Origin: Benincasa hispida
Lineage: Eukaryota; Streptophyta; Magnoliopsida; Cucurbitales; Cucurbitaceae
Length of the DNA stretch: 64,000 bases
NCBI RefSeq assembly: GCF_009727055.1
Contig: NC_052354.1
Span: forward strand, 47,440,263-47,504,262
Direction of reading: 5' to 3'
The notes beneath the pieces are model-generated. The model saw nothing but the letters and a program-made list of their open reading frames with translations, was not told where the DNA came from and searched no databases. Shown here piece after piece: positions 23,191-35,660 of this stretch (the first letter of the stretch is position 1; every line of letters starts with the position of its first letter). Both the position numbers and the translations under genes were made by a program.

Positions 23191-24428
23191 TAACACAGTT
23201 TATGATTAGTTATATCCAATGGACACAGAAATATATCTGCGATAAGAAAAGTTCGGCTATCGATCTTTAGTGGAATGCCTGACAGTTAATGGATGGTGGA
23301 TCTCGTGGTTAAAAAGTTTAGTCAGCTATTCACGTACCATTGGAGTTTCGAGCCATAGGTCCATAAGGTCCCCTTGGTAGCTTGGATACAAGTTGAGAAT
23401 CAGTTTTTGGGTCAATTTGAAATATTCAAATTGACAAGAGGGAGTTCGATTATATATGATATAATTGAGTTGGTTAATTATATATGATATTATTGACTAA
23501 GTGTATGAGATTCATTATTTTGGAGGAAATTTGATATAAATATTATTTATATCAAGTAGATGAGAAAACACAATAGTTGATATATGATATCAAACTATAG
23601 GTTATAAATATAATATGATTATATTTATTATTTTATTAATTGGACGGATATGAGATAAGTTGGCTGGCGTTTTCTCCAAATTTGTGCGTTAGTGGGATGT
23701 TCAATTCAGTTCTAGTAATTGAAGAATAAAATTAAAATGGTTTCATTTTGCAAAATACACGCATTATCGCTCACGGTGTGAAAAGCCTTCTATCGCTTAG
23801 TGTTTGAGAGCCTATATGATAAGGCTTGCTTACTAAACGATCGCATACCTCCGTGCCCTTTATCTCAACGATCGCTTACCTTTTCATAGACGATCGCTTG
23901 GCGCCTGAGCGTAAGTAAACGATCGCTTACTTTTTCATAGACGATCACTTAGCTTTTATTATACGATCGTGTACCCCGCACTAAACAATTAAGCACCTGA
24001 CTATACGATAGCCTTTCCTTTCTCTCACTTGCTTGATTTTAATACACGATAGCCTTTCCTCCTCTCCTCTACCAATTCCATCAATGCCCACCCTTTGGAT
24101 TCTCACTCTGAGAATACTGAGGGCTCCAAGTGGTGGTATCGTTCCTATTTGCTGTTGTTTGTGCAAAGCTGGTCGTGTAGATGATCGAGCTGTTGCTAGA
24201 AGATCACTTGTTGGACTAGTGAGAGTGAGAGGCTTTCGTTCAAGTGAAGAAAAGTCTTCAACTGGTATGTTCTCTCAGTCTCTTGTTTTTATCCTTTAAG
24301 CATGCCAGTAATTTAGTGTTATCAATGCATATATGTGTGTTTGAATGTATATGTGTAAATTCAATCATAGTGAATTGGAAAGATCTGCTTCCGCTTATAG
24401 GTACTCTTGTATAAGAGTTCCTTCAGAC
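23191..24428 (+). mobile_element. second, partial copia LTR
   Basis: From about 23205 the sequence repeats the U3 portion found at 22080-22220 and continues to a U5 end near GAGTTCCTTCA (24428). CGATCG repeats cluster at 23837-23970 and the hairpin lies at 24099-24115. Two LTRs in tandem without internal sequence suggest unequal recombination, or an insertion of one into the other. Confidence 0.65.
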
Positions 24429-26683
24429 CCAAGTCAAATGAAAATCAAGGTTGAACCATAAAAAAGAGGTTAAGGCCAACAAGCAACGAAATAAAGATCC
24501 ATTCATTCACTGATAAATCCATACAACAAGTACATGGAAGGAGAAACTAGACATCCGAAGAAATAACAAACACGAAAAAAAGATAAAACCAACAAATATA
24601 ACAACATATAGTCGAGAAGAGCCTCAAGCCTTAGCATCAACATTATCATCAAAAGAATAAAAGCATAAAGGATGCTTGTGCAGAGTTTCAAAATCCTGAG
24701 TCACAATCCTACATTTCGGTATAGGTTTCAATTTTCATAAATTTAGGTTCAAGATACTTAGTGTCAGAAAGAAAATATTCAACTCTCTTAAGTTTAGTCT
24801 GAAAAGGTTATATGTTTTCTTTAAAAGATTGAAGATTTGTCTGAGAGACATAAAAAAGATAGTTGAGGCGAGTAATGTTAGAATGAGCCCAGGTTAATTC
24901 TTCACGAGGTATATGAGACTCCATCAGATAGTTAATATAGTTAGCCATACTCATGGTCGAAGTAGAAATATGAGAGAAAGATTGAGGAATTATAGACAAA
25001 GGAGGCCATTCAAAGTTAACAAACTAAAATGACTGGCTTTACTTGGGCAAAAGTCGAGGACGACCAAAAAACAAAAGGGGGGTCGAGGTCGAGGCCAAGG
25101 GTAGAAGTTAAAAGATAGAAGATGATGAAACCATGAAAGGAAGTGAGTCTAAAAGAAACTAGTATGTGTTGTAGAACCACAACGATGAGATTCATCAAGG
25201 CAACAAATGGAGTCGAGGAAAGAAACTATCCTGAAAGATCCCCTATAGGTATGAGGTACTGCACATAAAAAATAATAAGATTAGAAAAATGAGGAATCAA
25301 GCAGGGCAAGTCCAACATGGTCAAAGGAATGATAGCAACTTATGGAATTCATTAAACCCTATTGGCACTGCATAATGGGAGCCTTCTGGGCCAAGAGAGA
25401 GTCAATTCTCGCTTACCTAAAACCAATTGTTTTTCCAGTTATTTATAGAGGAGGGACCATTTACAATAACTCCACATGTTAGGAACAATTTGAGTTGGAC
25501 TGGTCGAACCAATGGTAGGAAACTTTAGAGAAAAAGTCCAATTGGTTTCCATCAAAATAACCAAAGGTACTTAAGCAATATTTATCATCACTAGCCATTT
25601 CAAATAGCCAGATAAAAAAAAGGTGCAGAGGAAAGAATACCCACCTTAAGGAATGAAGAGATGAAGCATATTCGAATGGGGGCTTAGGGTGGCAATATAA
25701 AGTAGTGAAGAGGTGAGGGTCCCAAGGCTGAGGATGAGGGTGAAGACAACTTTGTTTCAAGAAAAGGAAAAAAGTAGAAAAATGTGAGAAAGGAAAGATT
25801 AAAGCCAAGACAAGAAGCTTAGAAGATGCTCCCTAGAGCCTAACAAGACAACATAAGAATCTAACTTCCAAAATGATGTGACACAACCACGGCCAAGCAT
25901 TGAAGGCAAGAGAAGACACGACACAACAATTCAAAAACATCATGATGTGATACAATAGGTGAAGAAGGGAGAGTTCAATTCTAAAGATGCAAGTTTAAGA
26001 ACAACCAAGTTTGGTCGGCCTCGGTTCATAGCCGACTAGGGAGAGGGTGACATGTGGTGCCCCATAAGAATAGAAGGTAAATTTCGTGAATAACAGTAGA
26101 AATGGATGCAACTCAGTCGACAGTAGCAAGATAGTTGTAGTTGGAACGGTGAAGCAACAAGGAAGATTGATGCAGAAGAGCTACAATCTAGCCAAAGAAA
26201 TAAGAAAGAAAAGTTATAGTATTGATGCATCATGATGTGATGGATCAAAGGAAAAAAAAATAAAGAAGGGGACTCATTTAAGAAAAGAGAGAGGGCGAGA
26301 AAAGAAAAACATAATGCATGGGGAAATTTTATCTTGAATAAACCAAAAAAGGTCCAAGAAAATAGTGGCTCATGGTTGGCCTTGGCCTAAGAGCCGACCA
26401 AAGAAAGCCTAGAAATTAATATCACAAAGGGCTTTACACAAGGGACTTCAAAATGGCTAGATCAAACAATAAAACTTGGATGAAGGAAGAATTACATAAT
26501 GGATTGAGAGGAGACATGAAAACAATTCGAAAAAAGTGACAGGAAAAAGTGACAGCCAAAATCTAACTGAGTAATATTCCAGGCCAACTCTTAGTCCAAG
26601 GACCACTCAGGATCATCAAGCAAATAACCTGTTGTTGGGACCTATCCTAGAGGTGAGCTTGACATGATTTGGCACATAACTTC
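24429..26683. other. unassigned repetitive stretch
   Basis: No recognisable protein domain on either strand. The minus-strand frame 25479-25808 is low in complexity and unconvincing. GGTCGGCCTCGG (about 26014) and GGTTGGCCTTGGC (about 26376) resemble GGTCGGCCTCGGC at about 31115, so this may be one half of an element split by the copia LTR at 26684. Confidence 0.4.
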
Positions 26684-26940
26684 TGTTGGGGTTGATGCCT
26701 TAAATCTCTTAGATCCTGTAGTTTGTGGTTGTGATGTACAAACGATTTATTTATTCAATAAAATATGTGATATTTTACTCAATATTTAGTAGCATTAACT
26801 CATAAAACCAATAAACTAACTTCCAAAGTTATCTTTGTAGCTTAAACAGATATGTAGAGACATACAGGTGGATCATGTTTAAGTGATAACCCAAATGGTC
26901 TGTAGTAGATAGATAAGGTTGAATACCTTATCCTGGTGAC
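26684..26940 (+). mobile_element. copia LTR, left part
   Basis: It starts TGTTGGGGTTGATGCC and matches the LTR at 59124. It is interrupted after GTGAC at 26936-26940 and resumes at 29093. Confidence 0.8.
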
Positions 26941-29092
26941 TAATGACGGGAAATTGGAAGACAATTTTACTCGACAACCAACTTCCCTTGGATGCGTTAT
27001 CCGATGCATGTTCCTAAGATATGCGTTGATAGTCATGCGTCGATGGTCATGCTTTAGAATGAAAAATGCGTTAACGAATGTATGCGATGACCATGCGTCC
27101 TGCCACAAGTTTTCTTGCATTCACGCCAAGTATAACATGAACACAAGTTTCTCGGGTAATCTGAGGTCGAACACAGGAACTTGCAACTATATGTTTGCGG
27201 TGATTGTGCATGCGGCAGTTGAATAAAAGAATGGAGGGGATATTGTTAAGTAATCCTACTCCTACTTCTATCTATTAGACAACACAATGAGAATATGCAT
27301 GAAAGGTAGAGATGCGACAAACCTTGACATGAAATAAATGTGTGGGAAAATAGATAAAATGCGGAGATGTTTTTATTGCAAAACTTAAGAGTGATCGCAA
27401 AGGTAACCCTAGTGAACACAAACTAATGTGATCATGCAACACTCATACAATAGTAAACCACCTCTCGGTGCAAATGCTATGGGTTCTAATGCTAGAACAC
27501 ATGAGATGTATGTGCAGAGGTGTCTATAGGGCCTACACATAAGCCCCTAATTCTTGTCTATGCGATGATACATAAACAAGGCGACCACATATCATCATTC
27601 CTATTCCTAGGGTGCATGCGATGTAGTGTTGACAAAAAGAGCTTATCTCTAAGTCTCTATCTCTTGCTTATGCCGATCTAATCTCACTCTCTCGAGTCTA
27701 GATTCTAACCTTGCTCTCTTGAGTCATTAGGTTCTTTCTTTAGACTCTTTCTCGAGTAGCTGTAAGGGGTGTTGGGCACAACATAAGACAAGACAAACGC
27801 ATGAACTTGGTTGAGAAAGATTGTTACTATCTCTATTGAACAATGCATACCTTGAATAATACGTCCAACCACTTACCCTCTCATGCAGTTGATTGTTGCT
27901 GACTTCACTCATAGACAAGCAATGCGTTAGCCCATAGACAGGCATTGCAGCAGCTTCACACTAAGCAAATAAGATTACTTACATACTCGCACAACGCACA
28001 CCTCTCGGTGGGTTGCTACATGCTTCATATACCTAATCCACATGACTAAGTATGCAATATCCAAGCACTCCCATTAAGGTTGCAATGAAAGTAAAGATGC
28101 TAAGCAAGAAGATGGAGATGGAGTCGAAGAAATAGAGAAATGCATTGAAAACAGATTGTATTAATTTCTTAAGTCAAAATGTCATACAATACAATATAGG
28201 AAAAGAAAGGAAAAAGAAATAACCGGTTGGAAGTAAAACATTGCTTCCAGTGGATGTGCATCAAGGCTGCCGGTGGTGTCATGGATGGGTGGAGGAACTG
28301 ACTCTCTCGAGATCTAACTCCGGTCGAAGGCTTCGGTCGTCACTCGGAATGGATGAAGGAGATGAAGAACTTTCAACCATCTTCTCAAGCGTCTGTCTAG
28401 ATCGCGGGGAAAATCCCCGGTTGAGGGATGATCTCCGAATTCAAGGATCCTCCTCGGATGATCGAATTTCAGCTCTTCGGCCTCTATTTATAGAGCTTGG
28501 ATCGCCGACAGTATTAATTGGACTACTCTGAGTCTGACGTTCAGCACGTTAGTCCTTTTTTGAACCTCTGCTACCAACGGCGTGGTAGGTGAAATGTCAA
28601 CATCAACTTTAGATTTTCTCGAGGTTGATGCGTTGATGCATTCATTCCACCTACCTTGCATTGATCCATTAGAATGCGTTGTCGCGTAGCTGCAATCATT
28701 CAATTGTCGCATTCGCTTAATACCGCAACTCTACATGATGACCGCATCGCTTGACGAATGCAACTCCCATGCGATGGACGCATACGGCTGATTATCGCAA
28801 CATTCTTGCGTTGATTGATGTGTTTGCCTTGCGATGGAGTGTTTTTCCGCATGTGGTCGTCGATGCGATGGTCCGATTTCTGCATTTGCGTTCATTTCCT
28901 GCATTGGTTACAAAAATAGAACATTAAACGCATAATTAACGAAAAATAATGGGTTAGCTGAGATTCGACATGTTTATCGACGCAAGCTCATATTCTTGTG
29001 AATTCCTATCATGATCGACACATATTCTGTCTAACAACCTTCATAATTCTAAGTAAAGGGCCTAAGATGACATGCATTTCTGTATGTCATCA
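26941..29092 (-). mobile_element. Athila-like solo LTR nested in a copia LTR
   Basis: On the minus strand it starts TGATGACATACAGAAATG and ends CCCGTCATTA. It is flanked by perfect GTGAC duplications (26936-26940 and 29093-29097). The hairpin GATGACAT...ATGTCATC is at its U3 end, and a TATA box lies at 28484-28495. It is 2152 bp, with no protein domain and no internal region. It is the most complete reference copy for the other Athila-like LTRs here. Confidence 0.9.
28484..28495 (-). promoter_or_regulatory. LTR TATA box
   Basis: Minus strand CTCTATAAATAG, conserved at the equivalent place in three sister LTRs. Confidence 0.6.
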
Positions 29093-30811
29093 GTGACACT
29101 ATGATTACAACCCACTTTGTAGATGTTACAATTGTTGTAAAATGCTACAAATGATCTGATCCTGATCATTCATATGGAGATATATAAGTGGAGGTGTTCT
29201 ATACAAAAGAGTTTGTATAAGAACGGACCACGAAATGAATAGTTTTATTATATAATGCCATTAATAATAGAGACTTACATTTCACCAAGATGACCATAGG
29301 TGACATGACCTGAATCCTGAGTGAGTTGTGAACTCCTACCTATGAAAGCAGGTTCTTTGATTATATTGGTTATAGTTGCCAAATCATCGACTTGATAAGC
29401 CTATCATTTTGGGAATTTATCTAATTGGGAAGCTAGGAACACAACTACACAAGACGAAATTCACTCCTTCCCTAATGTCAAGGTAAATAAATAAATTGCT
29501 CCCTTGGCTTATTCCGAGACTTGAACAATATGGTGCCACACACCCTCTTGGCCTGAGAGAGGTTTGGTCATAGTTGGACTATGACTTATTGTTCATTAAA
29601 AGGATCAATGGTACTTAAAGAGTTAGATGTAACTACATGGGCAAAACAGTAATTTGGCCAAGCTGTACTTACGAGCAATTTGTAAAGGGTCATCGCGCTG
29701 TTCACTGGTTATATCCAATGGACACAAAAATATATCTGTAATGCGAAGAGTGCAACTGTCGGTCTTTAGTGGAGTGATCGACAGTAACGGATGTTGAATA
29801 ATTTAATTAAAGGAGTTTAATTAATTATTCAAGTACCATTGGAGCTTCAATGTACAGGCTCATAAAATCCCCTCTATAACTCATCTGGAATTATTGAGAA
29901 TTATTTTTGGATTAATTTGAATTGTTCAAATTGATTGAGGGAATTAATTATATATAATATAATTAATTTAAATTAATTATATATGATATAATTAACATGA
30001 TGTATTTTATACATTATAATATAAAGTTTATACCGTATATTTTGAGCGAATTAAATATTTGAATACGATTCAAATACTAATTATATGGATGAGAACATAT
30101 AACTAAATTTAACATAAATTTGATTTATATTAAATACCATGATTTAATGAGAGTTTTAAAACTATAAATTATGGTATATTCGATTTAATATAAACTATAA
30201 GTTATGTGTTATATTTGATATAACATATAGTTATATATATATTTATATATTAATTAAATTAATTTTAATTTTAATTTTAAACTAAAGGATGGGAGTTACA
30301 ACTTCCCTCCCCTTTAATACTCTCAAGATCAATCGTGGAAAGTGGGTGGTTTTTGGGTTTTACGTTTTCATCTTCTTCTTCATGAAAGAGGAGAGTACGA
30401 TAGAGATCTATGTGTGTTTTCCCAGTGGAACTCTCCCAAAACAAAATTCCTTTCCTCTCAATTTCTTCCTCCCTCTCATAAAATCATAGCAGAGCCAACA
30501 CATTCTTCCTAATTCTCAACCTCAAGGGAGAATACAGGAGGTTCACTTGTAGTGGTGGCCAAATTGGGTTGCTATAATTTTTGGAGTTCAAAATTCCAAG
30601 AGGTGGGTTCGTGATCGAATCTAGGAGGAGTTTCGCGAAGAATCGGTTCTTCAAGGGTAAGTAACTTTCTTCCCTAATGTCTTCTATTTTAGTATACTGT
30701 AAATTATTTGTATATGCATAATTGTATGTTTACTTATTTAATTCTGTGAAAAACGAAATTGGGAACGATCCTGCTTCCACTGCGGTCCTCACGATTCATT
30801 CAAATTCTTCA
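29093..30811 (+). mobile_element. copia LTR, right part
   Basis: Continuation of the LTR begun at 26684, following the same U3 order as 59400-60600. It keeps the hairpin stem ATTCTC...GAGAAT near 30512-30533 with a different loop. The end near ATTCTTCA (30811) is approximate. No target duplication was found around the whole LTR. Confidence 0.7.
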
Positions 30812-31500
30812 TGAGATGGAGAAGCGCGTTAGAAAATTGGTTCGACCTCAAAAGGGTTTGGCTTGATAAACCCAACAACCCGTAGCAAGTTTGAATTAAG
30901 TTTCGCGATAGGGTGGTGTAGAGTTTGAAGGGGAAACTGTACTCCCAAGATAGGTTCCAAGAATTAAAATTTACAACAAAAAAACCTAGAAACCATAAAC
31001 CCTGACTTGGGAGTTACGACGAATGGTATGGGTGGATTCTAGAATAAAGAGTAAATAGTCAAAGGAGAGCAAGAGAAGAAAGAAAGAGCAAGCCGAGGAA
31101 AAAGTTGGACCTGGTCGGCCTCGGCTCCTATCAAGGTTGAGCCCTGTATGTAAGCCTAAACGTCTAGCATAAGCTAGGCCTAAAAGGGATGAAACCTTCA
31201 CACCTGACAAGGATGTTGGGCCGATCGGTCTCGACTCGGGAGAGATCTACATGTAACTTACCGAATCAAAAATCTGTTCATATAAGGAGTAGGAGAATGA
31301 TCGAAGTCTATAAATACATCATTATAACTCCATATGAGGTAACTTAAAATTAAGACTTATTCTTTATTTTATAATTATTTATTTTATAGGTCTTCTCTTC
31401 CATAAATTACAAATTTGTTGTTGTTATCATATGAAGGTCGAGTACATTTTCCTTAGCCCGAACATCAACACCAATTAAATATATTTCTAACATATGTAGA
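30812..31500. other. unassigned, LTR-like
   Basis: No protein domain. GGTCGGCCTCGGC (about 31115) echoes the region left of 26684. CTATAAATAC at about 31311-31320 could be a TATA box, and the stretch ends ...TTTCTAACA, a plausible LTR end. The family is not identified. Confidence 0.35.
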
Positions 31501-31629
31501 ATGTGAAAATTTCAATGAGCTCAATCATAAAAGTTCATCTTTATCATCTAAAGCGTGAACACTAAACCTTAGCATTGAAATTTTAAATTTATGTTAAATA
31601 ATTTAATTTGGTGCCTTTCCATTATTTAT

Positions 31630-31800
31630 CTTGGGGCCTTTATAAATATAAGAAAATATCTAAAAATATTTACACTTTATAGCAAAAAGTTTTAAAGTAC
31701 AAATCATTGTTGAAACTTTTTGCTATAAAGTGTAAATATTTTTTGAAATATTCTATTTATTAGAATTTCCCTATTTTCCTATATTTAAAAAGGCCCCAAG
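31630..31800. mobile_element. foldback MITE-like element
   Basis: Both ends pair: CTTGGGGCCT at the left and AGGCCCCAAG at the right, with one mismatch over about 21 bp. Inside, a perfect 31-bp inverted repeat (31662-31692 and 31713-31743) encloses a 20-bp loop. No clear target duplication is seen, so the superfamily is unknown. Confidence 0.7.
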
Positions 31801-31925
31801 AAAATATCTAAAAATATTTACACTTTATAGCAAAAAGTTCTAAAGTACGAACCACTTTTGGAACTTTTTTGCTATAAAGTATAAATATTTTTGAAAATTT
31901 TCTATTTATAAGAATTTCCCTATTT
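31801..31925. repeat. second copy of the foldback, lacking outer ends
   Basis: AAAATATCTAAAAATATTTA restarts at 31801 and repeats the hairpin arms with a few substitutions. It lacks the CTTGGGGCC ends. It lies in direct tandem with the first copy. Confidence 0.7.
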
Positions 31926-33494
31926 GTATATCAATACTTTATTCCTAATACTATCAATTGTACACCTAATGACAAATAGTTGTACATGTTCCTTATTATA
32001 AATAAAATCCGAAACAATTATTCAAAATCTAATTTAATTGCCAATCCACTTTACAAAATTTAGAGGTTAGGTTCTATACACTATAAATTACAAAACCTTT
32101 TCTAAAAATCAATTGTTACAAATGGAAGGCCTAAAATAACAATGTAACAAAAAAATTACATTAAATTATAAAGAAATATTCAACAATAATGGATTGCAAA
32201 CAAAGTTAGTTCAAAATAAGCTTGAACAAAATACATTAATGATCTAAATTATTAGCCTTCAATTGGTTGGATTTTTGCTACTAAGTGCCAATGTTTCTTG
32301 CAAAAAGAAAAAAATCATTTAATAAATAATCTCTATAAATCTAACTAATATATTTTGAATCGAAAGTTAACATTGAGTGAATGACATGTTGTTTCATATA
32401 TCCATAAATATTGTTTGTAGATTTATAATCGACAACACAATTATTGTCTGTGCATCTTTTTTCATAATATTTTTCTAATTGAAAAAATAATCATTAGAAT
32501 AACAAAATGTAATTACTCTAGATTCAAATGAATATATGACATATTATTTTGGTACCTATGAGAGGGTTACAACGTGATTTGACGAGGAAGAAGCTTTGTT
32601 CGATGTCACATCCCATTTTTGATATTGGTCAAATATATGAAACACTTTTTATTTGCTTCTCTACTCGACGAAACCCTTCTTTGGAGCAACAAAAATCAAC
32701 TATTGAAATAACTCTTTTTTATGAAATCTTTTCCTTACAGTAAAACCAATAATTCCTCATTAATAGTAGGCTCTATCTTTTCTTTTCCAAATGAACTTCA
32801 TTAAGTTGAGTATTTGTTGTGGGGTCAGTTTCATCTTCCAAATTGATGATAGACAAGTTTGTATCTCTTATCTTCTCCATGACTTCAAGTAAATGGTGTT
32901 CAACACAGTACAACCAAAACATAAATTCATTACAAAACATTAAAAAAATAATAATAATAAAAATAACAACAAATCCTACAACATAAGTGCAACCCAGTAT
33001 AGAAAATGCATTTCTCTCATCACTTTAAAATAAAATCATCAAAATAAAAATAAGATTACAAACTTGAAGTCAGGAGGTAATAGGCTTGATCGGACGAAGA
33101 CAATGAGTTGGAGAGAAAAATACGACCACCGACGATTCGAGAAGTAGACAACCTGAGTCCAAGAAAGAGAAATAAATTAAACTGATGATTGGCAGATGAA
33201 TACCGATTAAAAGCCTAAAAAATGGTCGACGATCAATCCAATAAAGGAGGAACAAATGAGGAAGCGGCGGACGATCAGTTCCTAAACCAAATGAAGCAGT
33301 GGTGAGAAGAGGAAAAAGAAGAAAAGAGACTGGAGATTTTTTTATTAAAAAAAATAATTTTAAAAGAGCTAATGGGTGTGTGACATGTGGCTTTTGCTTT
33401 GTTAATGTACTTTTTATTTATGTTAATTAGATATATTTTAGTTTGTTAATTAGTTAAGTTGTGGTTAGATTAGAGGGCACGTGTTTATCTGTTA
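31926..33494. other. AT-rich DNA without recognisable gene
   Basis: No domain is found in the short frames here (for example 32549-32743 plus, 33070-33255 minus). The sequence is AT-rich and of low complexity. Nothing else is supportable. Confidence 0.4.
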
Positions 33495-34496
33495 GTGTGT
33501 TTGGTGCATGATAAAAGTAGAGAGTTGAGTTAAATTGTCTATGTTTGTTTGCAGAGTTGAATTGAGTTGGTAATTATTGTCTGTGTTTGTTGTAGTTGAG
33601 TTGAGTTGGGAGATCTGATGTAACTTGTGAATGAGATTAGTTCTATTTTTTTCTGTTTGTTTTTTATTTCATTCTTTTATTTTTTAGTTTTATGCTTTGC
33701 TATTGTTGATTAATTTTCAAATATACACATATTTTCTCAATTGGACAATCTCAATTGTTTTTCTCAATTTGTAGAACATAATAGATTATTTTTCATATAT
33801 TTTTTTCAAAAACTATAATAATTCTAATTCTCTTCAATCTGTAAAACATACCAACAAAATACATTTCATATTGTTGCTCAATTAATTGGTATATTATATA
33901 TTGTATGTATATATATTGAAGGTAATTATCCCAATTACTAATTGGTATATTGTATGTATATATATTGAATCTTGCTAACTTAACATTATTATTTCGCATA
34001 TCATACAGTTTATATTTATATAATATGGATAGTATATTTGAAATTGAAATTGTACATAGGATAATTACCTTTCATTTGATTATGATGGTAAAAATGTGAT
34101 GTAGCACAGTAACATTTTTCATAAGATCATAAAAATAATATGAAATGACTGAACATGTCGCCGTTTCTAAAAAAAAATTCACAAAATATATGTTCTTTTC
34201 GATACTTATAATATAACACATTGAGGGCCTCAGATAGAACATAACATAAGATAAGATAACATGACATTCCAAAGGTTTGACGATTAAAAAAAAATTAGAT
34301 CTGGGGATAATCCAAATGACGAAGATGAGGGAAGAAAGAAAAACAAATGAAAATATCACTGATTTTTAGGGTTAATTTTGAGTAGGTAAAAAAAGGTGGT
34401 TTTAATAAGCTACAGTTTTTCTTTATGGACTTAATAAACCTAGGTAATAAATATTTACCCAACGCAACCACTTATATCCATTTATCAAACACACCC
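33495..34496. mobile_element. candidate TIR DNA element, no transposase
   Basis: The left end GTGTGTTTGG...TGATAAA and the right end TTTATCAAACACACCC are approximate inverted repeats about 1 kb apart. The left end contains repeated GTTGAGTTGAGTTGG-like sequence. No transposase frame is seen. The flanks (GGGCACGTGTTTATCTG on the left, GTCTCTTGTAACGCTG on the right) could belong to one LTR that it interrupts. No target duplication is confirmed. Confidence 0.4.
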
Positions 34497-35123
34497 TCTG
34501 GTGTCCTGTTATAGTTATTTGAGTCTCTTGTAACGCTGTATATATTATGTTATCTTGGAAAATATTGAATAAAATGCTTCACTTTTCCAATTATATTTGA
34601 TTTGGTAATGATATCTTGTTGTTACTATTTTATGTTTCTTAGATTTTTTTTTTCTCTTGCGATTTTCTATATCAGATATATTAATATGTCAAAATATTCC
34701 TATGTCAAGTAAATCAAAATTCAGTATGAAATATTTTTGTCAGAACAAGCATAAATCAATTTATACATAAATGTGTTAGTAACTACGAAATCTAAATTAT
34801 TATTTGTCATTGATTTGGATACTATTTTTTACTACATCAACTAAGAGATGAAAATTGAATCCCTGAACTCTAGAGAAAATGATCATGTCAATTACTAAAC
34901 TTACTTTGATATAGATTTGAATACTTAGGTTTACGAAACAATGGTTTTTCATTGATATTTATAATATTATTTAATTATATGCTTCTAAATATAAATAAAG
35001 GAATAACTTTGTTTAAGGAATGGGTTTGGTGTATCTTCACGGCACGTGTTCTCTTTAATAGTGACAACTCTTTACTTAATAATTCTCATTTCCTTTATGA
35101 TAAAGTATCATGGTGGGCTGTTA

Positions 35124-35126
<3 letters not shown>
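34497..35126. other. AT-rich, unassigned
   Basis: No gene or domain is recognised. The beginning (34500-34590) resembles the end of a copia LTR transcript region with AATAAA-like signals, but no partner sequence confirms it. Confidence 0.3.

Positions 35127-35163
<37 letters not shown>
35127..35163. repeat. (AT)n microsatellite
   Basis: An uninterrupted AT dinucleotide run of about 37 bp. A shorter TA run at 36131-36148 stands near the left edge of the related repeat copy. Confidence 0.95.
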
Positions 35164-35164
<1 letters not shown>

Positions 35165-35167
<3 letters not shown>

Positions 35168-35660
35168 TCTACCATTAAAATAAAGGTGGAATTTTAAAAA
35201 TATTACATCACGTCATACCATACTATCTTAACAGAAGTGGCTAACTTCAAGTTTTTACTATTTGGTCTAAATTATAATTTTCTAATACCAAATATATCCC
35301 TTAATCAATTATTACTTATTTATTTAAGAAGGTTTAAAATTAGTGAATTATGTGTTAATTAGCCAACAAAACTTAGCTCAACTGGCATAGTACTTGTACT
35401 ATCAACCTCCATGTTTGAGGTTTGATTTTCCCATCCTACATTTTAACTAGTATCTTTAAAAAATGAAGAATTATGTGTTATTAAAGCATTAAAAAAAATC
35501 CCTAAAAGTTTTGTTTTTTTATTTCTAGGATTTGAAAGGTTTTGCCTTTTCAATTTTCTAATTTCTTTTAAATCCATTAATTTAGTAAACTTTTGAGGTT
35601 TCTTTTCTCTAATTTTTTTATACAATTTAATATATGTTAATTAATTTACTAAATCCTTTA
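35165..35660. repeat. diverged direct repeat, copy 1 (with SINE inside)
   Basis: The order GTGGCTAACTTCAAG, TATAATTTTCTAATACCAAAT, AAAATTAGTGAATTATGTG and GGATTTGAAAGGTTTT is repeated with divergence at 36220-36600. Copy 1 also contains a SINE at 35358-35467 that copy 2 lacks. The two could be old LTRs or a segmental duplication. Confidence 0.55.
35358..35467 (+). mobile_element. tRNA-derived SINE with 13-bp target duplication
   Basis: GAATTATGTGTTA occurs on both sides (35345-35357 and 35468-35480). Inside are a Pol III A box-like TTAGCTCAACTGGC (from 35373) and a B box-like GGTTTGATTTTCC (from 35419), 46 bp apart, as in tRNA genes. The 110-bp unit ends in an A-rich tail (TTTAAAAAATGAA). 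The paralogous direct repeat at about 36370-36400 lacks it, giving an empty-site comparison. The tRNA head does not fold as a functional tRNA. Confidence 0.75.

Noticed and set aside
22796..23209. Overlapping plus and minus frames of about 90-137 codons in a copia LTR
   Set aside because: The same region in the other LTR copies is broken; it is LTR sequence with a high-GC stretch, not a gene.
25479..25808. 109-codon minus-strand membrane-like protein
   Set aside because: Phe/Leu/His-rich translation of purine-rich DNA, with no domain, no supporting homologous copy and no clear start context.
35366..35440. Functional tRNA gene
   Set aside because: A and B boxes are present, but the stems do not pair into a cloverleaf, and the unit has target duplications and an A-rich tail typical of a SINE.
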